DNA of 34,582 nt from contig JAFRJE010000020.1 of assembly GCA_017432425.1 (NCBI GenBank), positions 1 through 34,582 on the forward strand, read 5' to 3'. The DNA is from Candidatus Saccharimonadota bacterium (GTDB lineage: Bacteria > Patescibacteriota > Saccharimonadia > Saccharimonadales > Saccharimonadaceae). Shown here in pieces: positions 6,893 through 14,723 of the stretch. The position numbers were made by a program, and so were the translations under genes. The notes under the pieces were generated by a model. That model saw only the letters and a list, made by a program, of their open reading frames with translations, did no database searches and was not told the origin of the DNA. The first letter of the stretch is position 1. Every line of letters begins with the position of its first letter.

Positions 6893-8201
6893 TTAGGCTT
6901 CAAGCGACGCTACGTCGAGATGAGATCGGCTCGACTGGATAATATGAATCGCTCCCGCGTCTTCGTATCTTCTCAGAATCGCCTCTATCTCGTAGAACGC
7001 GCTCTTCGGCAGTTCTGCCCTCAAGGAGTAGAACGTGTCGATTCCCCCAAAATCGGGAGTCTTGCGAACCGGCAGTTCAACCAGTACCTTTTCGGAATGG
7101 GTTTCCGGTTCGGGTTCCGTCGAACTGTCGTTGACCGGCTCGAGGTCCCGATTGAGGATAATCTCGCCGGTCGGGAGCAAAGTTGCGTCGCTTTCCGCGA
7201 CCGGCGGAACTTCCTGAGCCTCGCTCTCCTCCGCCTCTCCCTCGGGACAATTCGTCTCCGAATCGTTCTGGGGGGGGGGTAGAGGGTTCATTAGCAATCT
7301 CGGGTTCCACAGTCTCTTCGGCGGGCGCAGTATTCTCAGTCTCGCTAGTTTCAGTTCTCTCCGCGGGAGCTTCGTTGTCTGCCGGTGTCGGTGCTTCGGC
7401 GTTGTTCCTTACGAACGCCTCTCGCTTCGCGCACTGCTTGATTGCCTTAACGATGTCTCTGTTGCAGATAATCTGGTCTCTCTGGATGTCGAGATTCTTA
7501 ACAACCTGCTCGAGCGTAGTCGTCGATACAGTTCCCTTGAACCAGTATTTCGCGATGTCGCCCCAGGTTGTCTTGAAAAAGTTTACCACTCTCGTCAGAT
7601 ACAACTTCTGAACCGAAATGGGGAGCTTCAGGAACTCTTGCCAGGTAATCGCTCGAATCGGACAGAAACGATCTATTACGGCAATCTCCGCATCTTTAAA
7701 ACGCCCAGTCGAGTTGCCGGTAACGGAATAGATGTCTCGGTTCGGAACCGTCCCTCGCCTAAACAGCTGTTTAAGCAATTCTTTAGGAATCGGCTGCTCT
7801 ATGTCGTCGGGGTTAGCAACCTGAGGGCTGCGTTCAAGCCAAAGCTCAAACGCCAACTCTAAGATCTCGAACTCTTTGATATGTTCCTTCATGATCCCTG
7901 GACGGGGTCTCGGCGACTTAGCTTTGAGCTTAGACATCTTAACCTGAAGCGCGGCAGTTGCAATCTCGGTTTCCGGATTAAACAATCCAATAACCAACTT
8001 CTTAGCGGTAATCTGAAAGAAATCCAGAATCCTCTGCGCATAATCGTGCTGCGACTGGTTATCCTGCTCCCAAAACCGTTCGGGAGAAATCCCGTCCAGC
8101 TCAAAAGCGAGCGCCAGCGTCAGTGCATCTTCCTCGATCATCTCGTTCAGCGGCTTGCCCAAAACTTCTTCGGGCGTCTTCAACTTGTTCTTCTCGGTCA
8201 T
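6893..8201 (-). CDS. Hypothetical acidic protein, frame interrupted at a C10 tract
   Basis: The coding strand starts at 8201 (GGGGAGG ribosome binding site 9 bases upstream) and runs in one frame to a run of ten C at 7279-7270. The continuing product lies one base out of frame and ends at 6893. With nine C the gene would encode 435 residues: a helical N-terminal region (about 1-260), an acidic Glu/Pro/Ala/Thr-rich linker, and a compact C-terminal segment (about 390-435, with LPKSAFYEIEAILRRYEDAG). As read, the frame instead continues into an RG-rich tail stopping at 7077, giving 374 residues. The acidic composition carries on smoothly across the break, so a homopolymer indel or a slippage switch is likely. 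I recognise no family. Promoter and terminator both look intact. Confidence 0.7.
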
Positions 8202-8250
8202 TGTAGAATACCTCCCCTATTCTTACTTAGCCTAACCTGTTAACTCTACT

Positions 8251-8271
8251 TAGGTCATCAAACTAGACCTA
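8251..8271 (-). promoter_or_regulatory. 5' UTR hairpin of the minus-strand gene
   Basis: In the ~70-base leader, UAGGUC (8271-8266) pairs with GACCUA (8256-8251) around a 9-base loop. It lies just after the predicted transcription start. Its function is unknown; it may protect the 5' end or act in regulation. Confidence 0.45.
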
Positions 8272-8279
8272 TCTCTACT

Positions 8280-8308
8280 ATTATATCACAGATTAGAGAA
8301 AAAGTCAA
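8280..8308 (-). promoter_or_regulatory. Sigma-70-type promoter of the minus-strand acidic protein gene
   Basis: On the minus strand: TTGACT (8308-8303), 17 bases, TATAAT (8285-8280). It is near consensus and divergent from the nusA promoter. Confidence 0.85.
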
Positions 8309-8340
8309 TAATAACCGCTATAACCCCGCGAAAAACCCTC

Positions 8341-8369
8341 TTGTAAAACCTAGATTTTTATGATAATAT
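8341..8369 (+). promoter_or_regulatory. Probable nusA promoter
   Basis: TTGTAA (8341-8346), 17 bases, TAATAT (8364-8369) preceded by TGA as an extended -10. It gives a leader of roughly 75 bases before nusA. Confidence 0.6.
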
Positions 8370-8387
8370 AACTTTATACAGTTATCG

Positions 8388-8408
8388 TCCGACCCGAAAA
8401 GGGCCGGA
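8388..8408 (+). promoter_or_regulatory. Leader hairpin upstream of nusA
   Basis: TCCGACCC and GGGCCGGA pair around a GAAAA loop with a single A-C mismatch, followed by the U-rich AAUUUUCGUUUU. It resembles a weak terminator, so attenuation or NusA autoregulation is possible; this is inference. Confidence 0.4.
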
Positions 8409-8452
8409 AATTTTCGTTTTAGAACCTAAAATAATTTTAGAAAGGAATAAAA

Positions 8453-9568
8453 ATGGAAGGTCTTGACCTTAAACAGATGTCCGCGATGGTCAAAGTTATT
8501 GCGGAAGAAAAAAATCTCCCCGAGGAAACCGTCCTCGACGTAATCCAAATGGCAATCGCCGCCGCTTGGCGTAAAGATAACGGCGACAAAGAAATGAACG
8601 TCCGCGCCGTCTTAAACACGAATACCGGCGAAGCTGACGTTTTTGTCGAGCGAACCGTTGTCGAAGACGAAGTCGCTTATAATCCCGCGACGGAAATCCC
8701 CCTTAAGGAGGCTAAAAAAGGGAAGAAAGTCGGCGATGTCGTTGAAGAAAAACATAAAGTAACCTCTTTCGGTCGCGTCGCCGCCCAAACCGCGAAACAA
8801 GTCGTTATCCAACGCCTCCGTGAAGCTGAACGCGACGCCGTCCTCGCGATGTTTGAGGACAAAATCGGTACCGTCGTTACCGGAACCGTTGCCCACGTCG
8901 AAAGAAATATCGTCCGAATCGACCTCGGAAAAACGACCGGAATTATGCCTCGCTCCGAACAAATCGAGGGCGAATATTACGCCGTCGGCTCCCGTATTAA
9001 AGTTTATATTAAAGGGGTCGAGCGCGACGATCGTGGCGCCCAGCTCATTCTTTCCCGCGGCTCTGCCGACTTTATTGAATATCTTTTCCGCCAAGAAGTC
9101 CCCGAAATCGAGAACGGAACTGTCGAAATTAAGGGAATCGCTCGCGAAGCCGGAAAACGTACCAAAATCGCCGTCATCTCAACTATCCCTGGCGTTGACC
9201 CAGTCGGAACTTTCGTCGGCGGTCGTGGCGTCCGCGTCCAGGCGGTTATGAATGAAATCGGCGATCGTGAAAAAATCGACATCATTACCTGGAGCGACAA
9301 TGCCTCCGAATATATCCGCGAAGCCCTCTCTCCGGCAGAAGTTTCTAAGGTAGAAATCGACGGCAAAAAAGCAAAAGTTTTCGTAACCGAAGATCAACAA
9401 TCTATCGCAATCGGTCGTCAGGGTCAAAACGTCCGCCTCGCCTCGAAACTAACCGGCTTCGACCTTGATATTGAACTCGCGAAGGCCCCTGAGAAAAAGA
9501 AGAAAACTAACGTCGAAGACTCCCTCCTCTCTGCGATTGAAGAGACCGCGGAAGAAGAAAACGTCTAA
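8453..9568 (+). CDS. nusA: Transcription termination/antitermination factor NusA
   Basis: Binds RNA polymerase and nascent RNA and modulates pausing, termination and rRNA antitermination. The 371-residue protein has the NusA N-terminal domain (about 1-125, MEGLDLKQMSAMVKVIAEEK), an S1 domain (about 137-205, GTVVTGTVAHVERNIVRIDL, LILSRG) and two KH domains ending in IGRQGQNVRLASKLTGFDLD. There are no C-terminal acidic repeats, as in many short NusA. AAAGGA precedes the ATG. The usual neighbours rimP and infB are absent; nusA stands alone here between a divergent unknown gene and the arginine decarboxylase. Confidence 0.95.
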   Translation: MEGLDLKQMSAMVKVIAEEKNLPEETVLDVIQMAIAAAWRKDNGDKEMNVRAVLNTNTGEADVFVERTVVEDEVAYNPATEIPLKEAKKGKKVGDVVEEKHKVTSFGRVAAQTAKQVVIQRLREAERDAVLAMFEDKIGTVVTGTVAHVERNIVRIDLGKTTGIMPRSEQIEGEYYAVGSRIKVYIKGVERDDRGAQLILSRGSADFIEYLFRQEVPEIENGTVEIKGIAREAGKRTKIAVISTIPGVDPVGTFVGGRGVRVQAVMNEIGDREKIDIITWSDNASEYIREALSPAEVSKVEIDGKKAKVFVTEDQQSIAIGRQGQNVRLASKLTGFDLDIELAKAPEKKKKTNVEDSLLSAIEETAEEENV

Positions 9569-9596
9569 ACCCGAAAAAGCCCGAAAACCCCTTTTC

Positions 9597-9625
9597 TTGA
9601 CAAAACGCTAGTTTTTTGATATAAT
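9597..9625 (+). promoter_or_regulatory. Strong promoter of the arginine decarboxylase gene
   Basis: TTGACA (9597-9602), 17 bases, TATAAT (9620-9625): a perfect match to both consensus hexamers with optimal spacing. It gives a leader of about 60 bases and an AGAAAGGA ribosome binding site (9675-9682). Confidence 0.9.
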
Positions 9626-9690
9626 AAAAGAGTAAGCCTCGCTTGAGGTCTCTTAAGGACTTTTTAATTTCGTTAGAAAGGATGATGAAC

Positions 9691-10281
9691 ATGCTCCGTG
9701 GAGGCCCGCTGTCCTACCATCACTACCCGATTTTTCCCGCCGCTCCCTCCGCTCCAAGATTCTTTATCTCTTCTGGTCACGGTTTTAGCTCTCTCGACCC
9801 GCTCGGCGCGTTTGACGTGGCGCTAGCTAACGCAAAAATCGCGAACTATAATCTGGTAAAAATCAGTTCGATTTTGCCGATGGGCGCGTCTCGTCAGGAC
9901 AAAATCGACGCCCCGCTGGGTTCTCCGATTTGGACGGCTTATGCGACCGTCGCCTCAAATAGTCCCGGAGCAATCCTTGCGACTGCCGTTGCCGTCGGTC
10001 TCCCGAAAGATCTATATTCAATTGGCGTTATCATGGAAACCAGCGCAACCATGGACCAGGCTCAAAAGATTATAACCAGCAACCGCTTCGATCTGGATTA
10101 TAGAGCTCGCGAGCTTGCCTCGGCCCTCGAGGCAAAGATTAAGCAAATGACCGAATCTGCGATGCATCTTCGCGACATCCCCCTTAAAGAGGTCATAGTC
10201 TCCTCGACCTTCGCGACCGTCCCTGAGAAGTTAGACAACCCGCCCCACGTCTCCCTGATCTCCGCCGTCTGTATCTGGTAG
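9691..10281 (+). CDS. pdaD: Pyruvoyl-dependent arginine decarboxylase
   Basis: Converts arginine to agmatine plus CO2. The family makes its pyruvoyl cofactor by self-cleavage between two serines. The sequence shows LDPLGAFDVALANAKIANYN, then LVKISSILP, with predicted cleavage between Ser59 and Ser60, and GVIMETS, whose Glu116 matches the catalytic Glu of the family. This pattern is that of PvlArgDC of archaea and some bacteria. Length 196 residues is slightly longer than the ~165-residue archaeal form, with a short N-terminal extension. The start at 9691 is chosen over upstream ATGs at 9643, 9682 and 9685 because AGAAAGGA lies 8 bases before it. It is a single-gene unit with consensus promoter and intrinsic terminator. 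It would feed the agmatine deiminase genes 4.4 kb downstream. Confidence is high for family, good for arginine as substrate. Confidence 0.88.
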   Translation: MLRGGPLSYHHYPIFPAAPSAPRFFISSGHGFSSLDPLGAFDVALANAKIANYNLVKISSILPMGASRQDKIDAPLGSPIWTAYATVASNSPGAILATAVAVGLPKDLYSIGVIMETSATMDQAQKIITSNRFDLDYRARELASALEAKIKQMTESAMHLRDIPLKEVIVSSTFATVPEKLDNPPHVSLISAVCIW

Positions 10282-10306
10282 CTATTTTCCCTCCTCCTCT
10301 AACCCC

Positions 10307-10334
10307 GCCCCGCCCTAAAAAGCGGGGCCTTTTT
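10307..10334 (+). terminator. Rho-independent terminator after pdaD
   Basis: GCCCCGC (10307-10313), 8-base loop, GCGGGGC (10322-10328), then CTTTTT. A 7-bp stem of G-C pairs only. Confidence 0.9.
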
Positions 10335-10340
10335 AAACCC

Positions 10341-10369
10341 TTGACGAAAATCCTAATTCGCAGTAAAAT
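10341..10369 (+). promoter_or_regulatory. Promoter of the RNase J gene
   Basis: TTGACG (10341-10346), 17 bases, TAAAAT (10364-10369). It lies directly after the pdaD terminator. Confidence 0.75.
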
Positions 10370-10424
10370 AGAATTACTAAAATTACTTGTATTGAAAACT
10401 TAACCCTAAAAAGGAACTTTTTTA

Positions 10425-12593
10425 ATGAACAATAATCGAAAAGAACAGGAGCGTCGTGCGCGTCTCTTAAAGATGCGCGCTGAGCGGCTCCCTGATATAA
10501 AAAAGCAGTTTGAGGAGGCTCAAAAGCGCAATTTTAACTCAAATTTTGCCCCTGGCGGAAAAGATGAAAAATTAGTCCATAAAGGCGGCTCTTTAAAGAA
10601 AAACTCCTCAAAAGCCCCAAAAAACGCCTCTAACGGGAAATCCGCCAAAAAATCTACTCAAAAAACCTCAAAAACCCCGAAAACCCTAAAATCCGACTCC
10701 GAACGCCGAAAGGTTAATCTCTCTGTTTCGACCCGAAAAGGCGAAATGGTTCATCATCAAAAAATGTTGTCGATGGACGTTAACGCCCAGGCGACCCAAC
10801 ATATCATTGGCATCCCCGTTAATAAGTCGAAATACAACGGCTATGACGGAAAACAGGTTACGAACGTGATGCTGAAATCTGCCCGTCCTGACCCCGAAGC
10901 CGTCCGGATTATTCCTATCGGGGGCTTAGGCGAAATCGGAATCGGGAAAAATATGACGATTATTGAGTATAAGGGAGAAATGGTCGTTGTTGATATGGGC
11001 GTCCTCTTTGCTGACGGCGACTATCCTGGCGTCAACTATCTAATCCCCGACATTAAATATCTCGAGGATAACCGCGACAAAATCAAGGCAATTCTCTTTA
11101 CCCATGCCCACCTCGACCATATCGGCGCCTGCCGCCACCTTCTCCCGAAATTTAACCCCCTGACCCCAATTTACGCGACCGAGTTTACGATCGGCATGAT
11201 TAAAAAACAGATGTCCGAACTTCCCGACGTTCCGGAATTAAATTACTGCCCGATAGACCCCTTTAAACACGAAAACCTAAAACTCTCTGAACATCTTTCC
11301 GCCGAATTTATTCATACTCTCCACTCTATCCCCGGCAATGCCGCAATCCTCTTCCGAACCCCGAACGGGAACATCTATCTCTCTGGCGACTGGCGTCATG
11401 AAGCGAATCCTGTCGGCGTCCAAACCGACTACGAACGCCTTGATGAGATTGTCAAGAAAGAGGGAATTGATTTAATGCTAAACGAATCGACGAATATCGA
11501 CTCCCCCGGTAAACACCCCCATTCCGAGTTCGACGTCGGCGAAAATCTCGGTAAAGTTATGGATAATTATGCTTCCGGTCGCGTGATTGTTTCCTGCTTC
11601 TCGTCCCAAATCGGGCGTATTGAGCTCATCTTAAAAGAAGCCGCCGCTCGCGGACGTAAGGTCGCTTTCTCTGGCTTTTCAATGATCAATAACGTCGAAG
11701 TCGCCCTCCGCGCCCGCGCGATTAAAGTCCCGAAAGATACGATTATGAAAATGGAAGACATTATCAAACTTCCAGACGAACGAATCTGTATTGTCTGTAC
11801 CGGCTCCCAGGGCGAGCTAAACGCAGTTTTGAACCGCATGATTACCGGCGCCCATAAATATATCAAGATTAAGCCGACCGACTGTATTGTTTTTTCCTCG
11901 AATCCAATCCCCGGGAACGAGCCGCACGTCGTCTCAACCGTCGGTGGTCTGCTTCGCGAGGGCGCAACCGTTATTCAGAACGGCAAAAACCACCTCACGA
12001 ATCTCGGACCGCTCCACCTTTCCGGTCACGCCTACTTCGAGGATCACGTCGAGTTCGTGACCCGCATGAACCCAAAAAACTATATGCCCTACCATGGCGA
12101 GTTTTATATGCTCGAACATAACGCCGAGATGGCGGAAAACGTCGTCGGGATTCCCCGAAAAAATATTGTCCTCGCGGATAACGGCGATGTTGTTGAACTT
12201 CTCGCCGACAGAACAATTAGAAAAAACGGGCGCATTTTCGTCGGTAACAAACTCTACGACGACGCCGACCAACCCGTCCACGAAGCCGTCGTTAAAGACC
12301 GAATCCATATCTCTCGCGAGGGAATTTTCGTGATTGTTTTGACCCTGTCGAAGAAAACTGGTCGCCTGATTAAAACCCCGGATATTATTTCCCGCGCCTT
12401 TATCTATCTCGACAATTCCGAAGAACTAATCGGCAAAATTCGCCACTATCTCCGCGCCAAAACCGACAAGTCGATTTCGACCGACCCCGAGCTGAAAGTC
12501 CTTAAAGAAGAAGTAAAAGAGGATATTACTCATATCCTCTTCGACGCAACCGGACATACCCCAATCGTTATTCCGGTTATTAACAAAGTCTAA
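10425..12593 (+). CDS. rnj: Ribonuclease J
   Basis: A metallo-beta-lactamase/beta-CASP ribonuclease with endo- and 5'-3' exonuclease activity in mRNA decay and rRNA maturation. The catalytic core begins near residue 155 (VRIIPIGGLGEIGIGKNM). The zinc motif THAHLDH places H227, H229, D231 and H232; LSGDWRHE, the beta-CASP region (GRVIVSCFSSQIGRI, ICTGSQGE-like IVCTGSQGE) and HLSGHA follow, then the C-terminal domain. The protein has 722 residues against about 555 in Firmicutes; the excess is a Lys/Ser/Thr-rich, probably disordered N-terminal extension of ~150 residues. The start fits AAAAGGAAC 7-9 bases before the ATG. A tRNA-Leu gene lies antisense just after the stop. Confidence 0.95.
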   Translation: MNNNRKEQERRARLLKMRAERLPDIKKQFEEAQKRNFNSNFAPGGKDEKLVHKGGSLKKNSSKAPKNASNGKSAKKSTQKTSKTPKTLKSDSERRKVNLSVSTRKGEMVHHQKMLSMDVNAQATQHIIGIPVNKSKYNGYDGKQVTNVMLKSARPDPEAVRIIPIGGLGEIGIGKNMTIIEYKGEMVVVDMGVLFADGDYPGVNYLIPDIKYLEDNRDKIKAILFTHAHLDHIGACRHLLPKFNPLTPIYATEFTIGMIKKQMSELPDVPELNYCPIDPFKHENLKLSEHLSAEFIHTLHSIPGNAAILFRTPNGNIYLSGDWRHEANPVGVQTDYERLDEIVKKEGIDLMLNESTNIDSPGKHPHSEFDVGENLGKVMDNYASGRVIVSCFSSQIGRIELILKEAAARGRKVAFSGFSMINNVEVALRARAIKVPKDTIMKMEDIIKLPDERICIVCTGSQGELNAVLNRMITGAHKYIKIKPTDCIVFSSNPIPGNEPHVVSTVGGLLREGATVIQNGKNHLTNLGPLHLSGHAYFEDHVEFVTRMNPKNYMPYHGEFYMLEHNAEMAENVVGIPRKNIVLADNGDVVELLADRTIRKNGRIFVGNKLYDDADQPVHEAVVKDRIHISREGIFVIVLTLSKKTGRLIKTPDIISRAFIYLDNSEELIGKIRHYLRAKTDKSISTDPELKVLKEEVKEDITHILFDATGHTPIVIPVINKV

Positions 12594-12597
12594 AAAA

Positions 12598-12684
12598 TGG
12601 TCCCCGAAGCAGGATTTGAACCTGTACTCTCTTGCGAGAACTAGCACCTGAAGCTAGCGCGTCTACCAATTCCGCCATTCGGGG
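12598..12684 (-). tRNA. tRNA-Leu (anticodon CAG)
   Basis: A class II tRNA of 87 bases with acceptor CCCCGAA/UUCGGGG, D arm GGCGGAAUUGGUAGAC, anticodon stem CUAGC/GCUAG with loop UUCAGGU (CAG, reads CUG), long variable arm UCUC-GCAA-GAGA, T loop UUCAAAU and encoded CCA (12600-12598). The T stem ACAGG/CCUGC has an A-C mismatch at 49:65. The gene is convergent with rnj. Confidence 0.93.
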
Positions 12685-12729
12685 ATATTTTCTATTATAT
12701 AAAATCCCCCTAAAAATTTTAAGTACTTA

Positions 12730-12738
12730 TGCTATAAT
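12730..12738 (+). promoter_or_regulatory. Extended -10 promoter of the pgi-carbamate kinase transcript
   Basis: TGCTATAAT ends 6 bases before the ATG at 12745; predicted leaderless. Confidence 0.6.
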
Positions 12739-12744
12739 TTCCTT

Positions 12745-13449
12745 ATGACCGAAGAAATAGTAAAGTGGATTTTAGTTTTTTTCATTTATTCTTTCCTCGG
12801 CTACTTAATCGAAATTTCCCTTTGTTCGCTTGCCGAAAAAAAGTTAGTTAATCGCGGCTTTCTCTTCGGACCGATTCTTCCGATTTATGGCTTCGGTATG
12901 CTCGCCGTCCTACTTTCGACCCAAGCGATTAAAGATAATCTCTCTTTAACTTTCCTGATTTCAACGTTAGTTTGTTCAACCCTCGAATACTCGACTAGTT
13001 TTTTCATGGAAAAACTGTTTCATATTAAATGGTGGGACTACTCAAAAACCGATAAATATAACCTAAACGGTCGGATTTGTTTAAGAAACTGCCTTGCGTT
13101 CGGAATTTCTGGCTCTCTAATCGTTTACCAAGTCCAACCTCTCGTTGGAAGTTTTATCAGTTTAATTCCGGGAATTTACCAAATTTCCGTCGCTTCGGCT
13201 CTGCTTGTCCTGTTTCTTGTTGATACCGTCGCCTCGACGTACGCCGTTCTAAAAGCGAAAAAGATGTTCGACTTTAATAAAATCGTTGGCGACCAAACCA
13301 ACGAGATTAAACGCTTCGCTCGTCGCGCAATCAAAGAACTCTTCCGTCGCAAAAAGAAATTCGAGAAAAATCTCGAAAGGAAACGTAAAAAACTCCAGAA
13401 AAAATTAGAAAAGGAAAAAAGAAAGTTAGAAAGGAAGTTGAAAAAATAA
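12745..13449 (+). CDS. CmpB-type (putative ABC transporter permease family) membrane protein
   Basis: A 234-residue integral membrane protein with about five hydrophobic segments in residues 1-165. NRGFLFGPILPIYGFGML, then TSFFMEKLFHIKWWDYS and LNGRICLRN are the signature of the ABC_trans_CmpB (PF06541) family, whose biochemical role is uncertain. The last ~55 residues are an extreme Lys/Arg/Glu coiled coil (RRKKKFEKNLERKRKKLQKK and onward) that should lie on the cytoplasmic face and could touch nucleic acid or membrane. The start is set by TGCTATAAT-6-ATG. The stop overlaps the pgi start (TAATG), so translation is probably coupled. Confidence 0.82.
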   Translation: MTEEIVKWILVFFIYSFLGYLIEISLCSLAEKKLVNRGFLFGPILPIYGFGMLAVLLSTQAIKDNLSLTFLISTLVCSTLEYSTSFFMEKLFHIKWWDYSKTDKYNLNGRICLRNCLAFGISGSLIVYQVQPLVGSFISLIPGIYQISVASALLVLFLVDTVASTYAVLKAKKMFDFNKIVGDQTNEIKRFARRAIKELFRRKKKFEKNLERKRKKLQKKLEKEKRKLERKLKK

Positions 13450-14702
13450 TGAAAAACAATATTGACCTAGATTATAATTTGGCGCTCGAAATCATCGACG
13501 ACATCAAAAACGATCCAATGGGCGCTTGGTTCGACTTGCCAGATAATTTTCCAGATTCCGAACTCGCCCGAATTAAAGAAACCGCGAAAAAAATTAACGA
13601 AACTTCCGACTATCTCGTCTGTATTGGAATTGGCGGTAGCTACCTCGGCGCGCGCGCTGTTTATGAGGCGCTTCTCCCGCTTAAGAACGGAAAAACGAAA
13701 CTTCTTTTCTCCGGCAATTCCATGAGCGAACGAGAAATTAAAAAAATCCTCAAAGAAATTGACGGCAAAGATTTTTCGCTTAACGTAATCTCGAAATCCG
13801 GAACGACCCTCGAGCCCGCTCTTGCCTTTAGGATTTTTAAAGAAGAACTGATTAAAAAATACGGAAAAACGGAGGCGAAAAATCGCATTTTTGTCACGAC
13901 CGACCCCGAATCTGGCGTGCTTCGTGAGGAAGCGAATCGCGAGGGCTATACTAGCTTCGAGATTCCGCTTGGCGTTGGTGGACGCTATTCAGTTTTGTCT
14001 GCCGTTGGGCTTTTCCCGCTTGCCGTCGCTGGCGTTGACGTTGAAAAATTGCTAGACGGCGCGCGCGAATGTAAACTTTCTCAGACTTCTCCCGAAAAAA
14101 TCGAAGATTCGACTCTCGTTTCTTACGCTTTTACGCGCTTCTATTTATACGACGAAGAAAATTGCGACGTCGAAGTTCTTGCGAGTTTTGAGCCGAGCTT
14201 AATGTATTTTAACGAATGGTGGAAACAACTTTTTGGCGAGTCGGAGGGAAAAGATAAACAAGGGATTTTCCCCGCCTCCGTCATCTACTCAACCGACCTC
14301 CACTCTCTCGGTCAATACCTCCAAGACGGTCGCCGTAATATTTTCGAGACTTTTCTTCGCTTTGGCGCGCCCTCGCCGAAACGCGAAAACCCTATCTTCG
14401 TCCCGAAATTAAACGACGACTCCGACGGTCTTAAATATCTCGAGGGGAAAACCCTCGCCGAAATTTCTGAAACCGCCCTTTCCGCGACGATTTCTGCCCA
14501 TTCTTCCGGCGGCATCTCAACTATCGAAATTTCCGTCGAAGACGAAGACGGCTCTGGCGTTTCTGAAAAATCTCTCGGCTTCCTTATTTTCTTCTTCGAA
14601 ACTGCCTGCGCAATTTCCGCCATACTCCACGGCGTTGACCCGTTCGACCAACCTGGCGTCGAAAAATACAAAAAAGAAATGTTTCGTCTCTTAGGAAAAT
14701 AG
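13449..14702 (+). CDS. pgi: Glucose-6-phosphate isomerase
   Basis: Interconverts glucose 6-phosphate and fructose 6-phosphate in the cytosol. Motifs in order: VCIGIGGSYLGARAVYEALL (about residues 57-76), VISKSGTTLEPALAF (sugar-phosphate SIS loop), GVGGRYSVLSAVGLFP, LHSLGQYLQDG, and HSSGGISTIEI. Length 417 is at the short end of the family (bacterial forms 415-550), as in Firmicutes and Thermotogae types. The start overlaps the upstream stop by one base. It heads the carbamate kinase and agmatine deiminase genes, placing sugar and arginine energy metabolism side by side. Confidence 0.95.
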   Translation: MKNNIDLDYNLALEIIDDIKNDPMGAWFDLPDNFPDSELARIKETAKKINETSDYLVCIGIGGSYLGARAVYEALLPLKNGKTKLLFSGNSMSEREIKKILKEIDGKDFSLNVISKSGTTLEPALAFRIFKEELIKKYGKTEAKNRIFVTTDPESGVLREEANREGYTSFEIPLGVGGRYSVLSAVGLFPLAVAGVDVEKLLDGARECKLSQTSPEKIEDSTLVSYAFTRFYLYDEENCDVEVLASFEPSLMYFNEWWKQLFGESEGKDKQGIFPASVIYSTDLHSLGQYLQDGRRNIFETFLRFGAPSPKRENPIFVPKLNDDSDGLKYLEGKTLAEISETALSATISAHSSGGISTIEISVEDEDGSGVSEKSLGFLIFFFETACAISAILHGVDPFDQPGVEKYKKEMFRLLGK

Positions 14703-14723
14703 AAAGGAATATATATAATATAT

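Noticed and set aside
7077-7269. RG-rich tail as a genuine RGG-box RNA-binding domain
   Set aside because: It is the out-of-frame reading of an acidic coding region; it is kept only as one possible outcome of tract slippage.
6890-8237. Inverted 10-base repeat AGGTTAGGCT / AGCCTAACCT around the minus-strand gene
   Set aside because: One copy is in coding sequence at the stop, there is no target-site duplication or transposase, and chance is the simplest explanation.
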